Below are positions 51,025-61,790 of a stretch of 64,000 nucleotides of DNA, piece after piece. Both the position numbers and the translations under genes were made by a program. The notes below the pieces were generated by a model. The model worked only from the letters and a program-made list of their open reading frames with translations. It had not been told where the DNA came from and did not search any database. Origin of the DNA: Piscinibacter lacus (GTDB taxonomy: Bacteria > Pseudomonadota > Gammaproteobacteria > Burkholderiales > Burkholderiaceae_C); contig NZ_JAERRA010000002.1 of NCBI RefSeq assembly GCF_016735685.1, positions 372,001-436,000 on the forward strand, given 5' to 3'. Positions within the stretch are counted from its first letter, which is position 1. The number at the start of each line of letters is the position of its first letter.

Positions 51025-51963
51025 CTAGATCTCGATTGGATCGCCGGCCATGGAGCGCTCGACCAGCTTGCGGTTCAGCGTCGGGGCGAAGGACTCGATG
51101 AAATCGTAGGCAAAGCCGCGCAGCCAGCTACCACGGCGCACGGCAAGGCGGGTGAGGTTGATCTCGAACAAATGGCGTGCATCGATCGCACGCAGACTGC
51201 GGTCTCGTTCCTCGTCGTAGGCAATCGAGGCCACGATGCCCACGCCGAGGCCCAGCTCGACATAGGTCTTGATGACGTCAGCATCCATCGCGCTCAGCAC
51301 GACGTCTGGCACCAGGCCGGCAACACGGAAGGCTTCATCGATGTGGGCCCGGCCGGTGTAGCCCGGCTCGTAGGTGATGATGGGGAAGGCCACCAGTTGC
51401 TCCAGCGAGACCGGTTCATGGCTTTGCAGCAGGGGATGCTGCGGTGGCACGATGAGGCTGTGCGTCCAGCGGTAGCAGGGCAAGGCCACGAGCTGGTCGT
51501 ACTGGGCGAGGGCCTCGGTGGCCACGCCGATGTCGGCTTCGCCCGACAAGAGCATCTGGGCCACTTGTTTGGGCGAGCCCTGGTGCATGGTCAGGCTCAC
51601 CTGGGGATAAAGCTTGCGGAAGTCGCGCACTGCGGTGGGCAGGGCGTAGCGTGCCTGGGAGTGGGTGGCTGCGATCGACAGGCGGCCGGTGGTGACGGCG
51701 GTGAAGTCCTCGGCGACCCGCTTGAGGTTCTCGGCCTCGAGCAACAGGCGCTCGACCACTGGAAGCAAGGCTTCGCCGGGCGGCGTCAGCTTGGTCAGGC
51801 GCTTGCCGGCGCGTACGAAGATCTCGAAACCGAGCTCACCCTCCAGATCGCGGATCTGCCGGCTGATGCCGGGCTGCGAGAGGTGCAGGAGCTGGGCGAC
51901 CTCGGTCAGGTTGTAGCCCGACCGAGCCGTCTCGCGTACGGCGCGGAGCTGTTGGAAGTTCAT
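51025..51963 (-). CDS. cysB: CysB-type LysR regulator of sulfur assimilation
   Basis: A 312-residue LysR-family activator. The HTH MNFQQLRAVRETARSGYNLTEVAQLLHLSQPGISRQIRDLEGELGFEIFVRAGKR is nearly identical in pattern to CysB/Cbl. The effector domain includes THSQARYALPTAVRDFRKLYPQVSLTMHQGSP, where the Thr-Ser region binds sulfate or acetylserine in CysB. It converges with cysA rather than preceding the operon. It probably activates the sbp-cysA unit under sulfur limitation. Cbl is the close alternative. Confidence 0.92.
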   Translation of the reverse strand: MNFQQLRAVRETARSGYNLTEVAQLLHLSQPGISRQIRDLEGELGFEIFVRAGKRLTKLTPPGEALLPVVERLLLEAENLKRVAEDFTAVTTGRLSIAATHSQARYALPTAVRDFRKLYPQVSLTMHQGSPKQVAQMLLSGEADIGVATEALAQYDQLVALPCYRWTHSLIVPPQHPLLQSHEPVSLEQLVAFPIITYEPGYTGRAHIDEAFRVAGLVPDVVLSAMDADVIKTYVELGLGVGIVASIAYDEERDRSLRAIDARHLFEINLTRLAVRRGSWLRGFAYDFIESFAPTLNRKLVERSMAGDPIEI

Positions 51964-52092
51964 AAGGCAATCGCTGCGCGGAGGCGCGGCTCAGGAAGCC
52001 TCGATTCTTTGGGTCGCGACTCAGAAAGCGAACCAATATCTACGCCTTAGCTCCGGCGAAAACTGCATAAGGAAGGGCCCCCAGCCTGCGCC

Positions 52093-52578
52093 TCAGTCCC
52101 CCAGGGACACCGCCCCCAGCGCCTCCCCCGGCCGGCGGCGGGCTGCGGCGCGCAGCAGTTCGCCGCTGAGCGTGTAGTGCGCGGCGGCGTCCACCGGCAA
52201 CATGTTCTCGACCGAGAAGCTGCCGCCTTCGAACACGGGCAGCACGCTGTAGCCGTAGAGCTGTCCGGGCAGCAGCTCCTTGCCGTGCTCGCGCAGGGCG
52301 TAGACGAGGCCGGGCAGGAACCATTCGTCCTGGGCCTCGGGATCGGACAGGCGGGCGCGGAAGGCGGCCGGGCTGTCGGCCACCTGCTCCAGGTCGCCGC
52401 TGGCGGTGCTGAGCCACCAGACGCTGCCGGCCGGGGTGAGCACGAAGACGTCGCCGATCACGCTGGCCATCAGGGGCTGCCAGGCCTCGCCCAGGCGCCA
52501 GGCCCAGGCGCTGCGCAGGGCTTGCAGGCCTTCGGCGTCGAGGAGATGCAGCAGCTCGGGGGCGGGGTGGGAGCGCAC
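52093..52578 (-). CDS. DUF1851 / T6SS immunity Tdi1-like domain protein
   Basis: A 161-residue protein made mostly of a DUF1851 domain: VFVLTPAGSVWWLSTASGDLEQVADSPAAF, DEWFLPGLVYALREHGKELLPGQLYGYSVLPVFEGGSFSVENM and AAHYTLSGELLRAA. The domain is found in Tdi1-type immunity proteins that protect against type VI DNase effectors, but also in many uncharacterised proteins. No effector or T6SS gene is adjacent here, so it is an orphan. It ends the leftward unit behind nagZ and a small membrane protein. Confidence 0.82.
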   Translation of the reverse strand: MRSHPAPELLHLLDAEGLQALRSAWAWRLGEAWQPLMASVIGDVFVLTPAGSVWWLSTASGDLEQVADSPAAFRARLSDPEAQDEWFLPGLVYALREHGKELLPGQLYGYSVLPVFEGGSFSVENMLPVDAAAHYTLSGELLRAAARRRPGEALGAVSLGD

Positions 52579-52585
52579 CGCTGGG

Positions 52586-52894
52586 TCAGGCCGCCGCGGG
52601 GGCAGCCTCGTGGATCAGCGGGGCGAGCAGCATGCCCAGGGCCGCGGCAGCCAGCCAGGCGCCGATACGCAGCAGCAGCGCGCGGTCGAGGCGGCCACCG
52701 GGAGATGCGCCCGGGCCCAGGCCGAGCACGAAGAGGTGGGCCGGGAGGGCGACCAGCAGCAAGGTGGCGACGATCAGCTCGACCTGGCCCGCGCTGGCCG
52801 GGCCACCGCCGAAGCGGGCCCAGAGCAGGGGCCAGCTCAGAGCCGAGAACAGGCCGGCCAGGGCGGCGCGGAAGGGGGTGGGCTGCAGCGTCAT
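52586..52894 (-). CDS. Small membrane protein of unknown function
   Basis: A 102-residue protein not assigned to any family. The ATG at 52894 gives three probable membrane helices (about 10-27, 38-60 and 72-95), with small-residue and Leu-rich stretches LIVATLLLVALPAHLFVLGLG and IGAWLAAAALGMLLAPLI. It lies 35 bases after nagZ and eight bases before the DUF1851 gene in the same direction, so co-transcription is likely. Confidence 0.65.
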   Translation of the reverse strand: MTLQPTPFRAALAGLFSALSWPLLWARFGGGPASAGQVELIVATLLLVALPAHLFVLGLGPGASPGGRLDRALLLRIGAWLAAAALGMLLAPLIHEAAPAAA

Positions 52895-52929
52895 GGTCAG
52901 GGGCTTCGGGACGAGGGGGGGTCGGCGCC

Positions 52930-54030
52930 TCAGGGCAGGCGGTCCAGCGCGCTCAGGTAGACCGGGTGCTGCATCAGCTCGTCCCAGGGCAGCGGGGCGG
53001 TCTGGGGCAGCAGGTCGAGGCGGCGGGCCTCGCTGTCGGGCTGGGGCTGCCAGGTGCCGGCGGCGGCGGCGGCCTGCAGGCCGTCGAGCAGTTCGTCGAC
53101 GGCGCGCCCGCCGTCGAGCGACTGGTTGCACAGCAGGACCATGTCGCAGCCGGCCTGCAGGGCGAGGACGGCGGCTTCGGTGTAGCTCAGCTCGGCGCCG
53201 CCCCGCACGCCGGGCACGCGGCGGGCGCCGGCCATGCTGAGGTCGTCGCTGAAGATGGCGCCGGTGAAGCCCAGGCGCTCGCGCAGCACGTCTTGCAGCC
53301 AGACCTCGGAGAAGCCGGCCGGCCGGGCATCGACCTTGGGGTAGATGACATGGGCCGGCATCACGCTTTGCAGCGCGGGGCCGAGCCAGCCATAGGGCTT
53401 GGCGCAGTCGCCGAGGATGGCCTTGAGGCTGCGCCGGTCGACCGGCACCTCGGTATGCGAATCGGCCGCCACGAAGCCGTGGCCGGGGAAGTGCTTGCCG
53501 CAGCTCGCCATGCCCGCCAGCAGCAGGCCGTGCATGAGGCTGCGCGCCAGCAGGGTGACGACGCGCGGATCGCGGTGGAAGGCGCGGTCGCCGATCACGC
53601 CGCTGGGGCCGTGGTCCAGGTCCAGCACGGGGGTGAAGCTGAAGTCCACGCCGCAGGCGCGCAGCTCGGCGGCCAGCACGTAGCCGCAGGCGGTGGCGGC
53701 CTCGGTGGCGGCCATCACGCCGGCGCCCTCGCCGCCCTTGCCGTCCTGCGCCCAGCGTTCGCCCAGGGCGCGCATGGGCGGCAGCGGGGTGAAGCCGTCG
53801 GTGCGGAAGCGCTGCACGCGGCCACCTTCATGGTCGACGGCGATCAGCACATCGGGGCGCTCGGCCTTGATGGCGGCGCACAGCTCGGTGAGCTGGGCGC
53901 GGTCCTGCCAGTTGCGGGCGAAGAGGATGAGGCCGCCGGTCAGCGGATGGCGCAGGCGGCGGCGGTCGTCGGCGCCGAGCGTGGTGCCGGCGATGTCGAG
54001 GACGACGGGGGCGTGGAGGGCTTCGGTCAT
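52930..54030 (-). CDS. nagZ: Beta-N-acetylhexosaminidase NagZ
   Basis: A cytoplasmic glycoside hydrolase family 3 enzyme that removes GlcNAc from anhydro-muropeptides in cell-wall recycling. The ATG at 54030 gives 366 residues. Signatures: [25 protein letters not shown], the catalytic loop [21 protein letters not shown] with the Asp-His pair, and [11 protein letters not shown] with the nucleophile Asp. It follows acpS in the conserved array. In related bacteria NagZ products influence AmpC induction; no ampC is seen here. Confidence 0.95.
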   Translation of the reverse strand: MTEALHAPVVLDIAGTTLGADDRRRLRHPLTGGLILFARNWQDRAQLTELCAAIKAERPDVLIAVDHEGGRVQRFRTDGFTPLPPMRALGERWAQDGKGGEGAGVMAATEAATACGYVLAAELRACGVDFSFTPVLDLDHGPSGVIGDRAFHRDPRVVTLLARSLMHGLLLAGMASCGKHFPGHGFVAADSHTEVPVDRRSLKAILGDCAKPYGWLGPALQSVMPAHVIYPKVDARPAGFSEVWLQDVLRERLGFTGAIFSDDLSMAGARRVPGVRGGAELSYTEAAVLALQAGCDMVLLCNQSLDGGRAVDELLDGLQAAAAAGTWQPQPDSEARRLDLLPQTAPLPWDELMQHPVYLSALDRLP

Positions 54031-54065
54031 GGCGGGGTCCGGCGCCGCGGGCGGGGCGCGCAAGC

Positions 54066-54488
54066 TCAGGGAAGGGGTGGGGCGGCGGCGGCGGCCGGGT
54101 CGGTCTCGACGACGACGAAGGCGCAGGCCAGGTCGCCCTCGTCGGTCAAGGTGACATGGGCCTTCCAGCCGCGGGCGGCGAACCAGGGCGCCAGCGCGCC
54201 GCCCAGCACGATCTGCGGCGCGCCGGAGGGGCTGTTGAGCACCTGGCAGGCACGCCAGCTCATGGGATGGTGGATGCCCAGGCCGATGGCCTTGGAGAAG
54301 GCTTCCTTGCAGGCGAAGCGGGTCGCCAGGTAGCGCAGGCCGCGCAGCGGCACCTTGGCCGTGCGGGCGCGCCAGACGGCCAGCTCCTGCGGGCCGAGCA
54401 CCTTCTCGGCGAAGCGCTCGCCGCGCCGGTCGAGCGCGGCCTGCACGCGGCGGATGTCGCAGAGGTCGGTGCCGAGGCCGACGATCAT
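54066..54488 (-). CDS. acpS: Holo-[acyl-carrier-protein] synthase
   Basis: Transfers phosphopantetheine from CoA to acyl carrier protein. The ATG at 54488 gives 140 residues, starting [15 protein letters not shown], the family N-terminus with the metal-binding Asp. The helix [16 protein letters not shown] carries the metal-binding Glu. The C-terminal Ala/Pro tail is slightly longer than usual (typical about 126). It lies 19 bases after pdxJ. Confidence 0.95.
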   Translation of the reverse strand: MIVGLGTDLCDIRRVQAALDRRGERFAEKVLGPQELAVWRARTAKVPLRGLRYLATRFACKEAFSKAIGLGIHHPMSWRACQVLNSPSGAPQIVLGGALAPWFAARGWKAHVTLTDEGDLACAFVVVETDPAAAAAPPLP

Positions 54489-54507
54489 GGCATCGATGCC
54501 GATCGGT

Positions 54508-55314
54508 TCAGCGCGCCGCGGCGCGGGCCTGGATGGCCTCGGCCTGGAAATCGCGGATGGCCTGGGCGAGGCCGACGAAGACGGCATGGCCCATCAGCGC
54601 ATGGCCGATGTGCAGCTCGGCCACCTCGGGCAGGGCGGCGATGACGGCGGTGCTGCTGGGCGCGTCCGGCGCCGGCCGGGTGGTGCCGGGCGACCACAAC
54701 GCCAGGCCGTGGCCAGCATGGGTGCGCAGGCCCAGGGCGCGGCCGCGTTGCAAGCCGGCATGCAGGCGGGCGCGCAGGCGGGCCATCTCGGCGGCGTCCT
54801 GCGCCCACCAGGCATTGGCATAGGCGCCGGTGTGCAGCTCGATGCAGGGCGCGCCGACCTCGGCCGCGGCCTCGATCTGCGCCGGATCGGCATCGATGAA
54901 GAGCGAGACGCGGCAGCCGGCCGCCGCCAGGCGGGCGCAAGCCTCGCGCAGCCGCGGCTTCTGGCCGGCCACCTCCAGCCCGCCTTCGGTGGTGACTTCC
55001 TGGCGGCGCTCGGGCACGAGGCAGACATGCTCGGGCCGGGTGCGCTCGATGATGTCCAGCATCTCGTCGGTGACGGCGGCCTCGAAGTTCAGCGGCGCGC
55101 GGATGAGCTGCTTGAGGCGGGCGACGTCCTCGTCGCGGATGTGGCGGCGGTCCTCGCGCAAGTGGAAGGTGATGATGTCCGCGCCCGCCTCCACCGCCAG
55201 CAGGGCGGCGGCCACCGGGTCGGGGAAGGGCCCGCCGCGCGCATTGCGCAGGGTGGCGACGTGGTCGATGTTGACGCCGAGCAGGGGGGCGTCGAGGGCC
55301 GGGGCGAAGATCAT
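54508..55314 (-). CDS. pdxJ: Pyridoxine 5'-phosphate synthase
   Basis: The last step of the DXP-dependent vitamin B6 pathway, condensing 1-deoxyxylulose-5-phosphate with 3-amino-2-oxopropyl phosphate. The ATG at 55314 gives 268 residues: [72 protein letters not shown] and [16 protein letters not shown]. All blocks match the TIM-barrel family. It lies between recO and acpS, a common linkage. Confidence 0.96.
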   Translation of the reverse strand: MIFAPALDAPLLGVNIDHVATLRNARGGPFPDPVAAALLAVEAGADIITFHLREDRRHIRDEDVARLKQLIRAPLNFEAAVTDEMLDIIERTRPEHVCLVPERRQEVTTEGGLEVAGQKPRLREACARLAAAGCRVSLFIDADPAQIEAAAEVGAPCIELHTGAYANAWWAQDAAEMARLRARLHAGLQRGRALGLRTHAGHGLALWSPGTTRPAPDAPSSTAVIAALPEVAELHIGHALMGHAVFVGLAQAIRDFQAEAIQARAAAR

Positions 55315-55381
55315 CGGGGGCGGGGCGCAGGAAGCGCGCGAGGCGCGAAGGACGGCGGGGGGCGCGGCATGCGCCGGGCCC

Positions 55382-56269
55382 TCAGGGGGCGGTGGCAAGG
55401 TCGGCCATCAGTTGCCGGGTGTGCAGGGGCCGGCCGCCGAGATGGTAGTGGAGCACCCCGCGCAGCAGCGGCCGCAGGGCCGGCGCGGCGCAGCCAGCTT
55501 GCAGGCGGGCGAAGGCGGCCTGCACCGCGGCGCCGGCCGGCGGCTCGATGCCGCCGAGCTGGGGGGCCAGGGCCTGGAGGGCGGCTTCCAGCGCGCACCA
55601 CTGCGCGGCCGGCAGCGCGGGCGGCGCGCGTTCGGGGCCTTCGTCGCCGGGCGGCAGCAGCACCAGGCCGGCTTCGGGCCGCAGGGCGGCGGGTTGCGCG
55701 GGATCGGCATCGGCCAGCGGGCGCTGGCGCAGGGTGTCATGGTCCAGCGCCGGCAGCAGGCCCAGCTCGCGCAGCAGCAGCAGCTCGAAAGCGCGCAGCA
55801 GCGGGGCCAGCGGCGGCGTGGGCCGTTCGCCGAGGGCGGCCACCGTCAGCGCATAGGCATCGAACAGCCGGGGGTGCGGGTCGTGGCGCGGCAGCAGCTT
55901 GAGCAGCAGCTCGTTCAGGTAGAAGCCGGCCAGCAGGGCCTGGCCCTGGGGCAGCGGCGGGCCGCCGGCCCATTCGGCGCTCTTGAGCGGCAGCACTTCG
56001 CCGCCCTCCTCCTGCGCGTCCAGCGGCTGCGGCTTGCGCCGGCCGTGCACGACCAGCAGGCGCTGCAGCGGCAGCAGCACGGTGCGGAAGTTGGAGTGCG
56101 GCCGCTTGGCGCCCTTGGCAACCAGCACGACGCGGCCCTCGTCGCGGCCGAGCAGGTCGAGGATGAGGCTGGATTCGCTCCAGTCATGGCGATGCAGCAA
56201 GTAGGCCGGCTGCGGTGGCGCCGCGCGCGGCGCGCTGCGCGCGCGGCCGGAGGCGGCGGCCGGGCTCAT
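55382..56269 (-). CDS. recO: DNA repair protein RecO
   Basis: A recombination mediator that loads RecA with RecR. 295 residues with an N-terminal OB-fold ([47 protein letters not shown]) and a helical domain ([24 protein letters not shown]), ending in [23 protein letters not shown]. The bacterial zinc-finger cysteines are not evident, as in many betaproteobacteria. It starts 22 bases after era; an upstream in-frame start would run into era and is rejected. Confidence 0.93.
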   Translation of the reverse strand: MSPAAASGRARSAPRAAPPQPAYLLHRHDWSESSLILDLLGRDEGRVVLVAKGAKRPHSNFRTVLLPLQRLLVVHGRRKPQPLDAQEEGGEVLPLKSAEWAGGPPLPQGQALLAGFYLNELLLKLLPRHDPHPRLFDAYALTVAALGERPTPPLAPLLRAFELLLLRELGLLPALDHDTLRQRPLADADPAQPAALRPEAGLVLLPPGDEGPERAPPALPAAQWCALEAALQALAPQLGGIEPPAGAAVQAAFARLQAGCAAPALRPLLRGVLHYHLGGRPLHTRQLMADLATAP

Positions 56270-56291
56270 GCGCGGGGGCCGGGCCGGCGGC

Positions 56292-57374
56292 TCACTCGTA
56301 GCCGTAGGCGCGCAGGCGGGCCTCGTCGTCGGCCCAGCCGGAGCGCACCTGCACCCACAGCTCCAGGAAGACCTTGGTCCCGAGCAGGCGCTCCAGCTCG
56401 ACCCGCGCCTCGGTGCCGATGCGCTTGAGGCGCTCGCCGCCATCGCCGATGACCATGCCCTTGTGCGCATCGCGCTCGACGACGATGGACGCGGCGATGC
56501 GGTGCATCGGCGTGCCATCGGCCTTGGGCGCGGCCTCCTCGAACTTCTCGATCACGACGGTCGAGGTGTAGGGCAGCTCGTCGCCGGTCAGGCGGAAGAG
56601 CTTCTCGCGGATCAGCTCGGCGACCAGGAAGCGCTCGCTGCGGTCGGTCAGCGCGTCCTCCTCGTGCAGCCAGGCCTGCTCGGGCAGGTAGGGCGTGAGG
56701 ATGGCGAGCAGGCGCTCGATGTCGGATTCGCGCGTGGCCGACATGGGGATGAATTCGGCAAAGGCATGGCGCGCCTGCATGCCCTGCAGCCAGGGCAGCA
56801 GCTCCTGGCGGCGGGTGATCTTGTCGAGCTTGTTGGCCACCAGCACGACCGGCGTGCCGGCCGGCATCAGGGCCAGCACCTTGGCATCGGCGGCATCGAA
56901 GCGGCCGGCCTCGACCAGGAAGAGCACCAGGTCGACATCCTCGACCGCCGCCTGCACCTGCTTGTTGAGCTTGCGGTTCAGCGCAGCGGTGCCGCGCACG
57001 ATGTGCTCGGTCTGGAAACCCGGCGTGTCGACGAAGACGAACTGCGCGCCGCCGGTGGCCGCCGTGCCCACGGTGCGGATGCCGGTGATGCGGTGGCGCG
57101 TGGTCTGCGCCTTGCGCGAGGTGATGCTGACCTTCTGCCCGACCAGCGCATTCAGCAGCGTGGACTTGCCGACATTGGGCCGGCCGACGATGGCCAGATG
57201 GCCGCAGCGGGTGGGCACCGGCGCCCCGGCGGCGCCGCCGGCCTTGGGCGCGCCGAAGGCGGCGGCGAGCACGTCGGCGGTGGGATCGGGCGCATCCTGC
57301 CCGGGCAGCGCCTCGTCGGGCGGCGCGTCCTCGGGCAGCACGTCGTCGGGCAGGTCGTCAGGGGTGGGGCTCAT
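56292..57374 (-). CDS. era: GTPase Era
   Basis: An essential ribosome-assembly GTPase binding 16S rRNA 3' end. 360 residues, about 60 more than usual because of an acidic Pro/Asp-rich N-terminal extension. The GTPase domain has G1 [10 protein letters not shown]3 DTPGFQTEH and G4 NKLDK; the C-terminal KH domain includes [46 protein letters not shown]. It lies 12 bases after rnc in the conserved array. Confidence 0.97.
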   Translation of the reverse strand: MSPTPDDLPDDVLPEDAPPDEALPGQDAPDPTADVLAAAFGAPKAGGAAGAPVPTRCGHLAIVGRPNVGKSTLLNALVGQKVSITSRKAQTTRHRITGIRTVGTAATGGAQFVFVDTPGFQTEHIVRGTAALNRKLNKQVQAAVEDVDLVLFLVEAGRFDAADAKVLALMPAGTPVVLVANKLDKITRRQELLPWLQGMQARHAFAEFIPMSATRESDIERLLAILTPYLPEQAWLHEEDALTDRSERFLVAELIREKLFRLTGDELPYTSTVVIEKFEEAAPKADGTPMHRIAASIVVERDAHKGMVIGDGGERLKRIGTEARVELERLLGTKVFLELWVQVRSGWADDEARLRAYGYE

Positions 57375-57386
57375 GGGGCGGCGGGC

Positions 57387-58163
57387 TCAGAGGCCCTTCA
57401 AGGTGTCGAGCGCCAGTTGGGCGGCGGCCTGTTCGGCGGCGCGGCGCGAACGGCCTTGGCCCTGCACCTCCATCTGGCGGGTGGGGATCGCGCAGGCGAC
57501 GACGAAGGTCTGGTCATGCTCGCGGCCCAGGGTGGCGGCGATGCGGTAGCTGGGCACCGGCTCGCGGCGGGCTTGCAGCCATTCCTGCAGCTCGGTCTTC
57601 GGGTCCTTGGTCCAGGCGGCGGTGGCGGTGCGGTCGAGGTGCGGGCCGATCAGGCGCTCGACCATGGCCGCGGCCGCGGCCAGGCCGGCATCGAGCTGCA
57701 CCGCGCCGATCAGCGCCTCCAGCGCATCGGCCAGGATCGAGGGGCGCTGCGCCCCGCCGCTGCGGGCCTCGCCCTCGGACAGGCGGATCAGCGTGGGCAG
57801 GCCCAGCTCGACGGCGATCTGGTGCAGCGATTCCTCCCGCACCAGGTGGGCCCGCACGCGGCTGAGCTCGCCCTCGTCGGCCTGCGGGTAGCTGCGGTAG
57901 AGCAGCACCGACACCCCGGCCGAGAGCACGGCATCGCCGAGGAATTCGAGCCGCTCGTTGTGCTCGCTGCCGAAGCTCTTGTGCGTCAGCGCGCGACGCA
58001 GCAGGCCGAGGTCGGTGAACTGGTGACCTAGCCGCTGCTGAAGCTCCTCGGCCGTGGTCGCGGCGGCTGGCTGGGGGCGCGGCGGGGCCGGCGCCTTCAG
58101 GCGCGGGCCGCCGCGCCGGACCGGGGGACGGGGAGCCTGCACGTCGAGCGATTCGGCGGGCAC
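57387..58163 (-). CDS. rnc: Ribonuclease III
   Basis: A double-strand RNA endonuclease for rRNA and mRNA processing. 258 residues with the catalytic signature NERLEFLGDAVLSAGV, the second acidic site in DALEALIGAVQLDAG, and a C-terminal double-stranded RNA-binding domain (DPKTELQEWLQARREPVPSYRI ... QGQGRSRRAAEQAAAQLAL). A Pro/Ala-rich N-terminal stretch of about 35 residues is extra. A downstream start would shorten it, but no ribosome site favours one. Confidence 0.96.
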   Translation of the reverse strand: MPAESLDVQAPRPPVRRGGPRLKAPAPPRPQPAAATTAEELQQRLGHQFTDLGLLRRALTHKSFGSEHNERLEFLGDAVLSAGVSVLLYRSYPQADEGELSRVRAHLVREESLHQIAVELGLPTLIRLSEGEARSGGAQRPSILADALEALIGAVQLDAGLAAAAAMVERLIGPHLDRTATAAWTKDPKTELQEWLQARREPVPSYRIAATLGREHDQTFVVACAIPTRQMEVQGQGRSRRAAEQAAAQLALDTLKGL

Positions 58164-58168
58164 GCGGC

Positions 58169-58579
58169 TCAGGGCGCCACCGAACCGTGGAAACGGATCA
58201 GGAGCGACACCGGCTCGACCAGCGGCAGTTCCTTCTCGTAGGCGTAGTCGATCAGGAAACGGCCGTCCTCGCGGCGGATCTCCAGGTCGCGGCCGTCGAG
58301 GCTGACGATGGCCGCATCGATCTGCTTCTGCTTGTCGAAGGCGGCGCGGATCGCCGCTTCACTCTCCAAGCCCTGGCTGGCGATACGTTGCAGGCTGCGC
58401 TGGATGGTCAGGCGCTCGCCGACCAGGGGGGCTGCGCGCAGGGCCAGCACGGCAGCCATGGCGCCCAGGCCGATGAGCAGCAGCAGGCCGATCAGGCCCA
58501 GGCCGCGCAGCGCGCGGCGCGTGGCGTGGCGCGCGGGCCGGCGCGCGGCAGGAAGACGGTCGGCAGCGGGTTCGGGCAT
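58169..58579 (-). CDS. DUF4845 domain membrane protein
   Basis: A 136-residue inner-membrane protein of unknown function, with one N-terminal membrane helix (about 26-48, LRGLGLIGLLLLIGLGAMAAVLAL) followed by a periplasmic domain (IASQGLESEAAIRAAFDKQKQIDAAIVSLDGRDLEIRR). DUF4845 genes sit between lepB and rnc in many beta- and gammaproteobacteria, as here (26 and five bases away). Its basic first 25 residues would stay in the cytoplasm. Confidence 0.88.
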   Translation of the reverse strand: MPEPAADRLPAARRPARHATRRALRGLGLIGLLLLIGLGAMAAVLALRAAPLVGERLTIQRSLQRIASQGLESEAAIRAAFDKQKQIDAAIVSLDGRDLEIRREDGRFLIDYAYEKELPLVEPVSLLIRFHGSVAP

Positions 58580-58605
58580 CGGCGGACGCTCCAGCAGGCC
58601 GGGGC

Positions 58606-59589
58606 TCAGTCGAAGGCCCCGATGCGGCTCAGATTACCGAAGTTCATCCACACGAAGAAGGCCTTGCCGACGATGTTGCCCTCGGGGACGAAGCCCCAGA
58701 AGCGCGAGTCCTGCGAGTTGTCACGGTTGTCGCCCATGACGAAGTAGTGGCCGGCCGGCACGGTGCAGCTCACACCCTCGGCGGTGTAGCTGCATGCATC
58801 CTTGGGGCCGCGGAACTCGGGCATGGGCAGGACGAAGCCGTTGCGGTCGCGGTCGTTGAGGATGCGGTAGCGGTGCGTCTGGCCCTCGGCGCGCGGCAGG
58901 GCCTCCTCGAACTGCAGGGCGTAGCGCAGGCTGTCCTCGTCGTAGAACTCGGGCAGCGCGGTGCGGGGCACGGGCTGGCCGTTGATCGAGACCTTCTTGT
59001 TCAGGTAGTCGATCCGGTCGCCCGGCAGGGCGACGATGCGCTTGATGTAGTCGATGCGCTCATCCACCGGGTAGCGGAAGACGATGACATCGCCACGCTG
59101 CGGCACGTTGAGGTCGATCACCTTGGTGTGGATGACCGGCAGGCGCACGCCGTAGTGGAATTTGTTGACCAGGATCAGGTCGCCGATGGCCAGCGTCGGG
59201 ATCATCGAGCCCGAGGGGATCTTGAAGGGCTCGTACAGGAAGGAGCGCAGCACGAAGACGACCAGGATCACCGGGAAGAGCCCGGCCGTCCAGTCCAGCC
59301 ACCAGGGCTGGGCCAGCACGCGGCTGCGGGCCTCGTCGAGGCTGCTGTCGACCTGGGTGATGCCCTGGCGGGCAAGCTGCTCGCGGCGCTGGGCTTCCTG
59401 CTGCTCCAGCGCGCGGGCCGCGGCTACGCGGGCCGGCGCGAAGCGGAAGCGCTCGGCCAGCCAGTACAGGCCGGTGAAGACGGTCAGCAGGAAGAGCAGC
59501 AGCGAGAAATTGCCGGTCCAGTGACCGAGGTACCAGCCGCCCAGGTAGGTCAGCAGGACGGCGTAGAGCAGGCCGGTGAGTGCGCTCAT
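58606..59589 (-). CDS. lepB: Signal peptidase I
   Basis: Removes signal peptides from exported proteins at the periplasmic face of the membrane. 327 residues with two N-terminal helices (about 5-22 and 27-45) and a third near 102-116. The catalytic Ser is S128 (FKIPSGSMIPTL) and the Lys is K183 (YIKRIVALPGD). Box E is seen as FVMGDNRDNSQDSR. It follows lepA by 53 bases. Confidence 0.97.
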   Translation of the reverse strand: MSALTGLLYAVLLTYLGGWYLGHWTGNFSLLLFLLTVFTGLYWLAERFRFAPARVAAARALEQQEAQRREQLARQGITQVDSSLDEARSRVLAQPWWLDWTAGLFPVILVVFVLRSFLYEPFKIPSGSMIPTLAIGDLILVNKFHYGVRLPVIHTKVIDLNVPQRGDVIVFRYPVDERIDYIKRIVALPGDRIDYLNKKVSINGQPVPRTALPEFYDEDSLRYALQFEEALPRAEGQTHRYRILNDRDRNGFVLPMPEFRGPKDACSYTAEGVSCTVPAGHYFVMGDNRDNSQDSRFWGFVPEGNIVGKAFFVWMNFGNLSRIGAFD

Positions 59590-59642
59590 GGATCGGAATC
59601 AGCAAGGGCCGCCGCAGCGGCCCGGGGTGAGGCGGACGACGC

Positions 59643-61457
<1,815 letters not shown>

Positions 61458-61561
61458 GCGGTCGGTGCTGTGCGATCGGCGCGATCGCCCGGGGGCGTGG
61501 CCCCCGCATCAGGGGCCTTCTCGCGAGGCGGGGCCGGGCCCGCGAGGGCCTGGCCGGACGC

Positions 61562-61594
61562 AAAAAAAATGGCACGTCCAAGATCGAACGTGCC
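61562..61594 (-). terminator. Strong rho-independent terminator between mucD and lepA
   Basis: On the minus strand, seven-base arms GGCACGT and ACGTGCC with a 10-base loop are followed by one A and eight T. It is a clear intrinsic terminator for transcripts coming from mucD or from the short-RNA promoter. Confidence 0.88.
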
Positions 61595-61627
61595 CTCCAA
61601 CAAAAGGTTTGGCAACTGCTTGTTGGG
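61562..61627 (-). ncRNA. Candidate short RNA or lepA leader fragment
   Basis: On the minus strand a TACAAT box (61633-61638) is followed about six bases later by an inverted repeat CCAACAA/TTGTTGG (61597-61603 and 61620-61626). Then comes the intrinsic terminator at 61562-61594. The predicted transcript is about 66 bases and ends before lepA. No coding frame is evident. It may be a small RNA or an attenuated lepA leader; no -35 box is clear. Confidence 0.4.
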
Positions 61628-61678
61628 GCTTCATTGTAGCGAGGCGGGCCCGGGCGACTGCGGCGCGGGGCCGGGTTT

Positions 61679-61700
61679 GCAGGGGGGCTAGACCCCCTGC
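61679..61700. other. G/C hairpin in the mucD-lepA gap
   Basis: GCAGGGGG and CCCCCTGC form a perfect 8-base stem with a 6-base loop containing CTAG. No T-run follows in either direction. It may help stop mucD transcription or protect its 3' end. Confidence 0.45.
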
Positions 61701-61719
61701 CACCCAACTTGCCCACATG

Positions 61720-61743
61720 TTATCCACATTCTTCTGTGGACAA
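61720..61743. promoter_or_regulatory. Inverted pair of DnaA-box-like sites
   Basis: TTATCCACA (61720-61728) matches the DnaA-box consensus, and TGTGGACAA (61735-61743) is its inverted copy with one mismatch, six bases apart. They lie 48 bases past the mucD stop. Function is unknown; no dnaA gene or AT-rich unwinding region is near. Confidence 0.5.
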
Positions 61744-61790
61744 GCTGGGGGCAAGCGGCCCCGCCGCCCGGCAGCCGCCTGCCGCGACGC

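Noticed and set aside
61679..61743. Replication origin
   Set aside because: Only two DnaA-box-like sites, no AT-rich unwinding region, and no dnaA, dnaN, parA or rpmH nearby.
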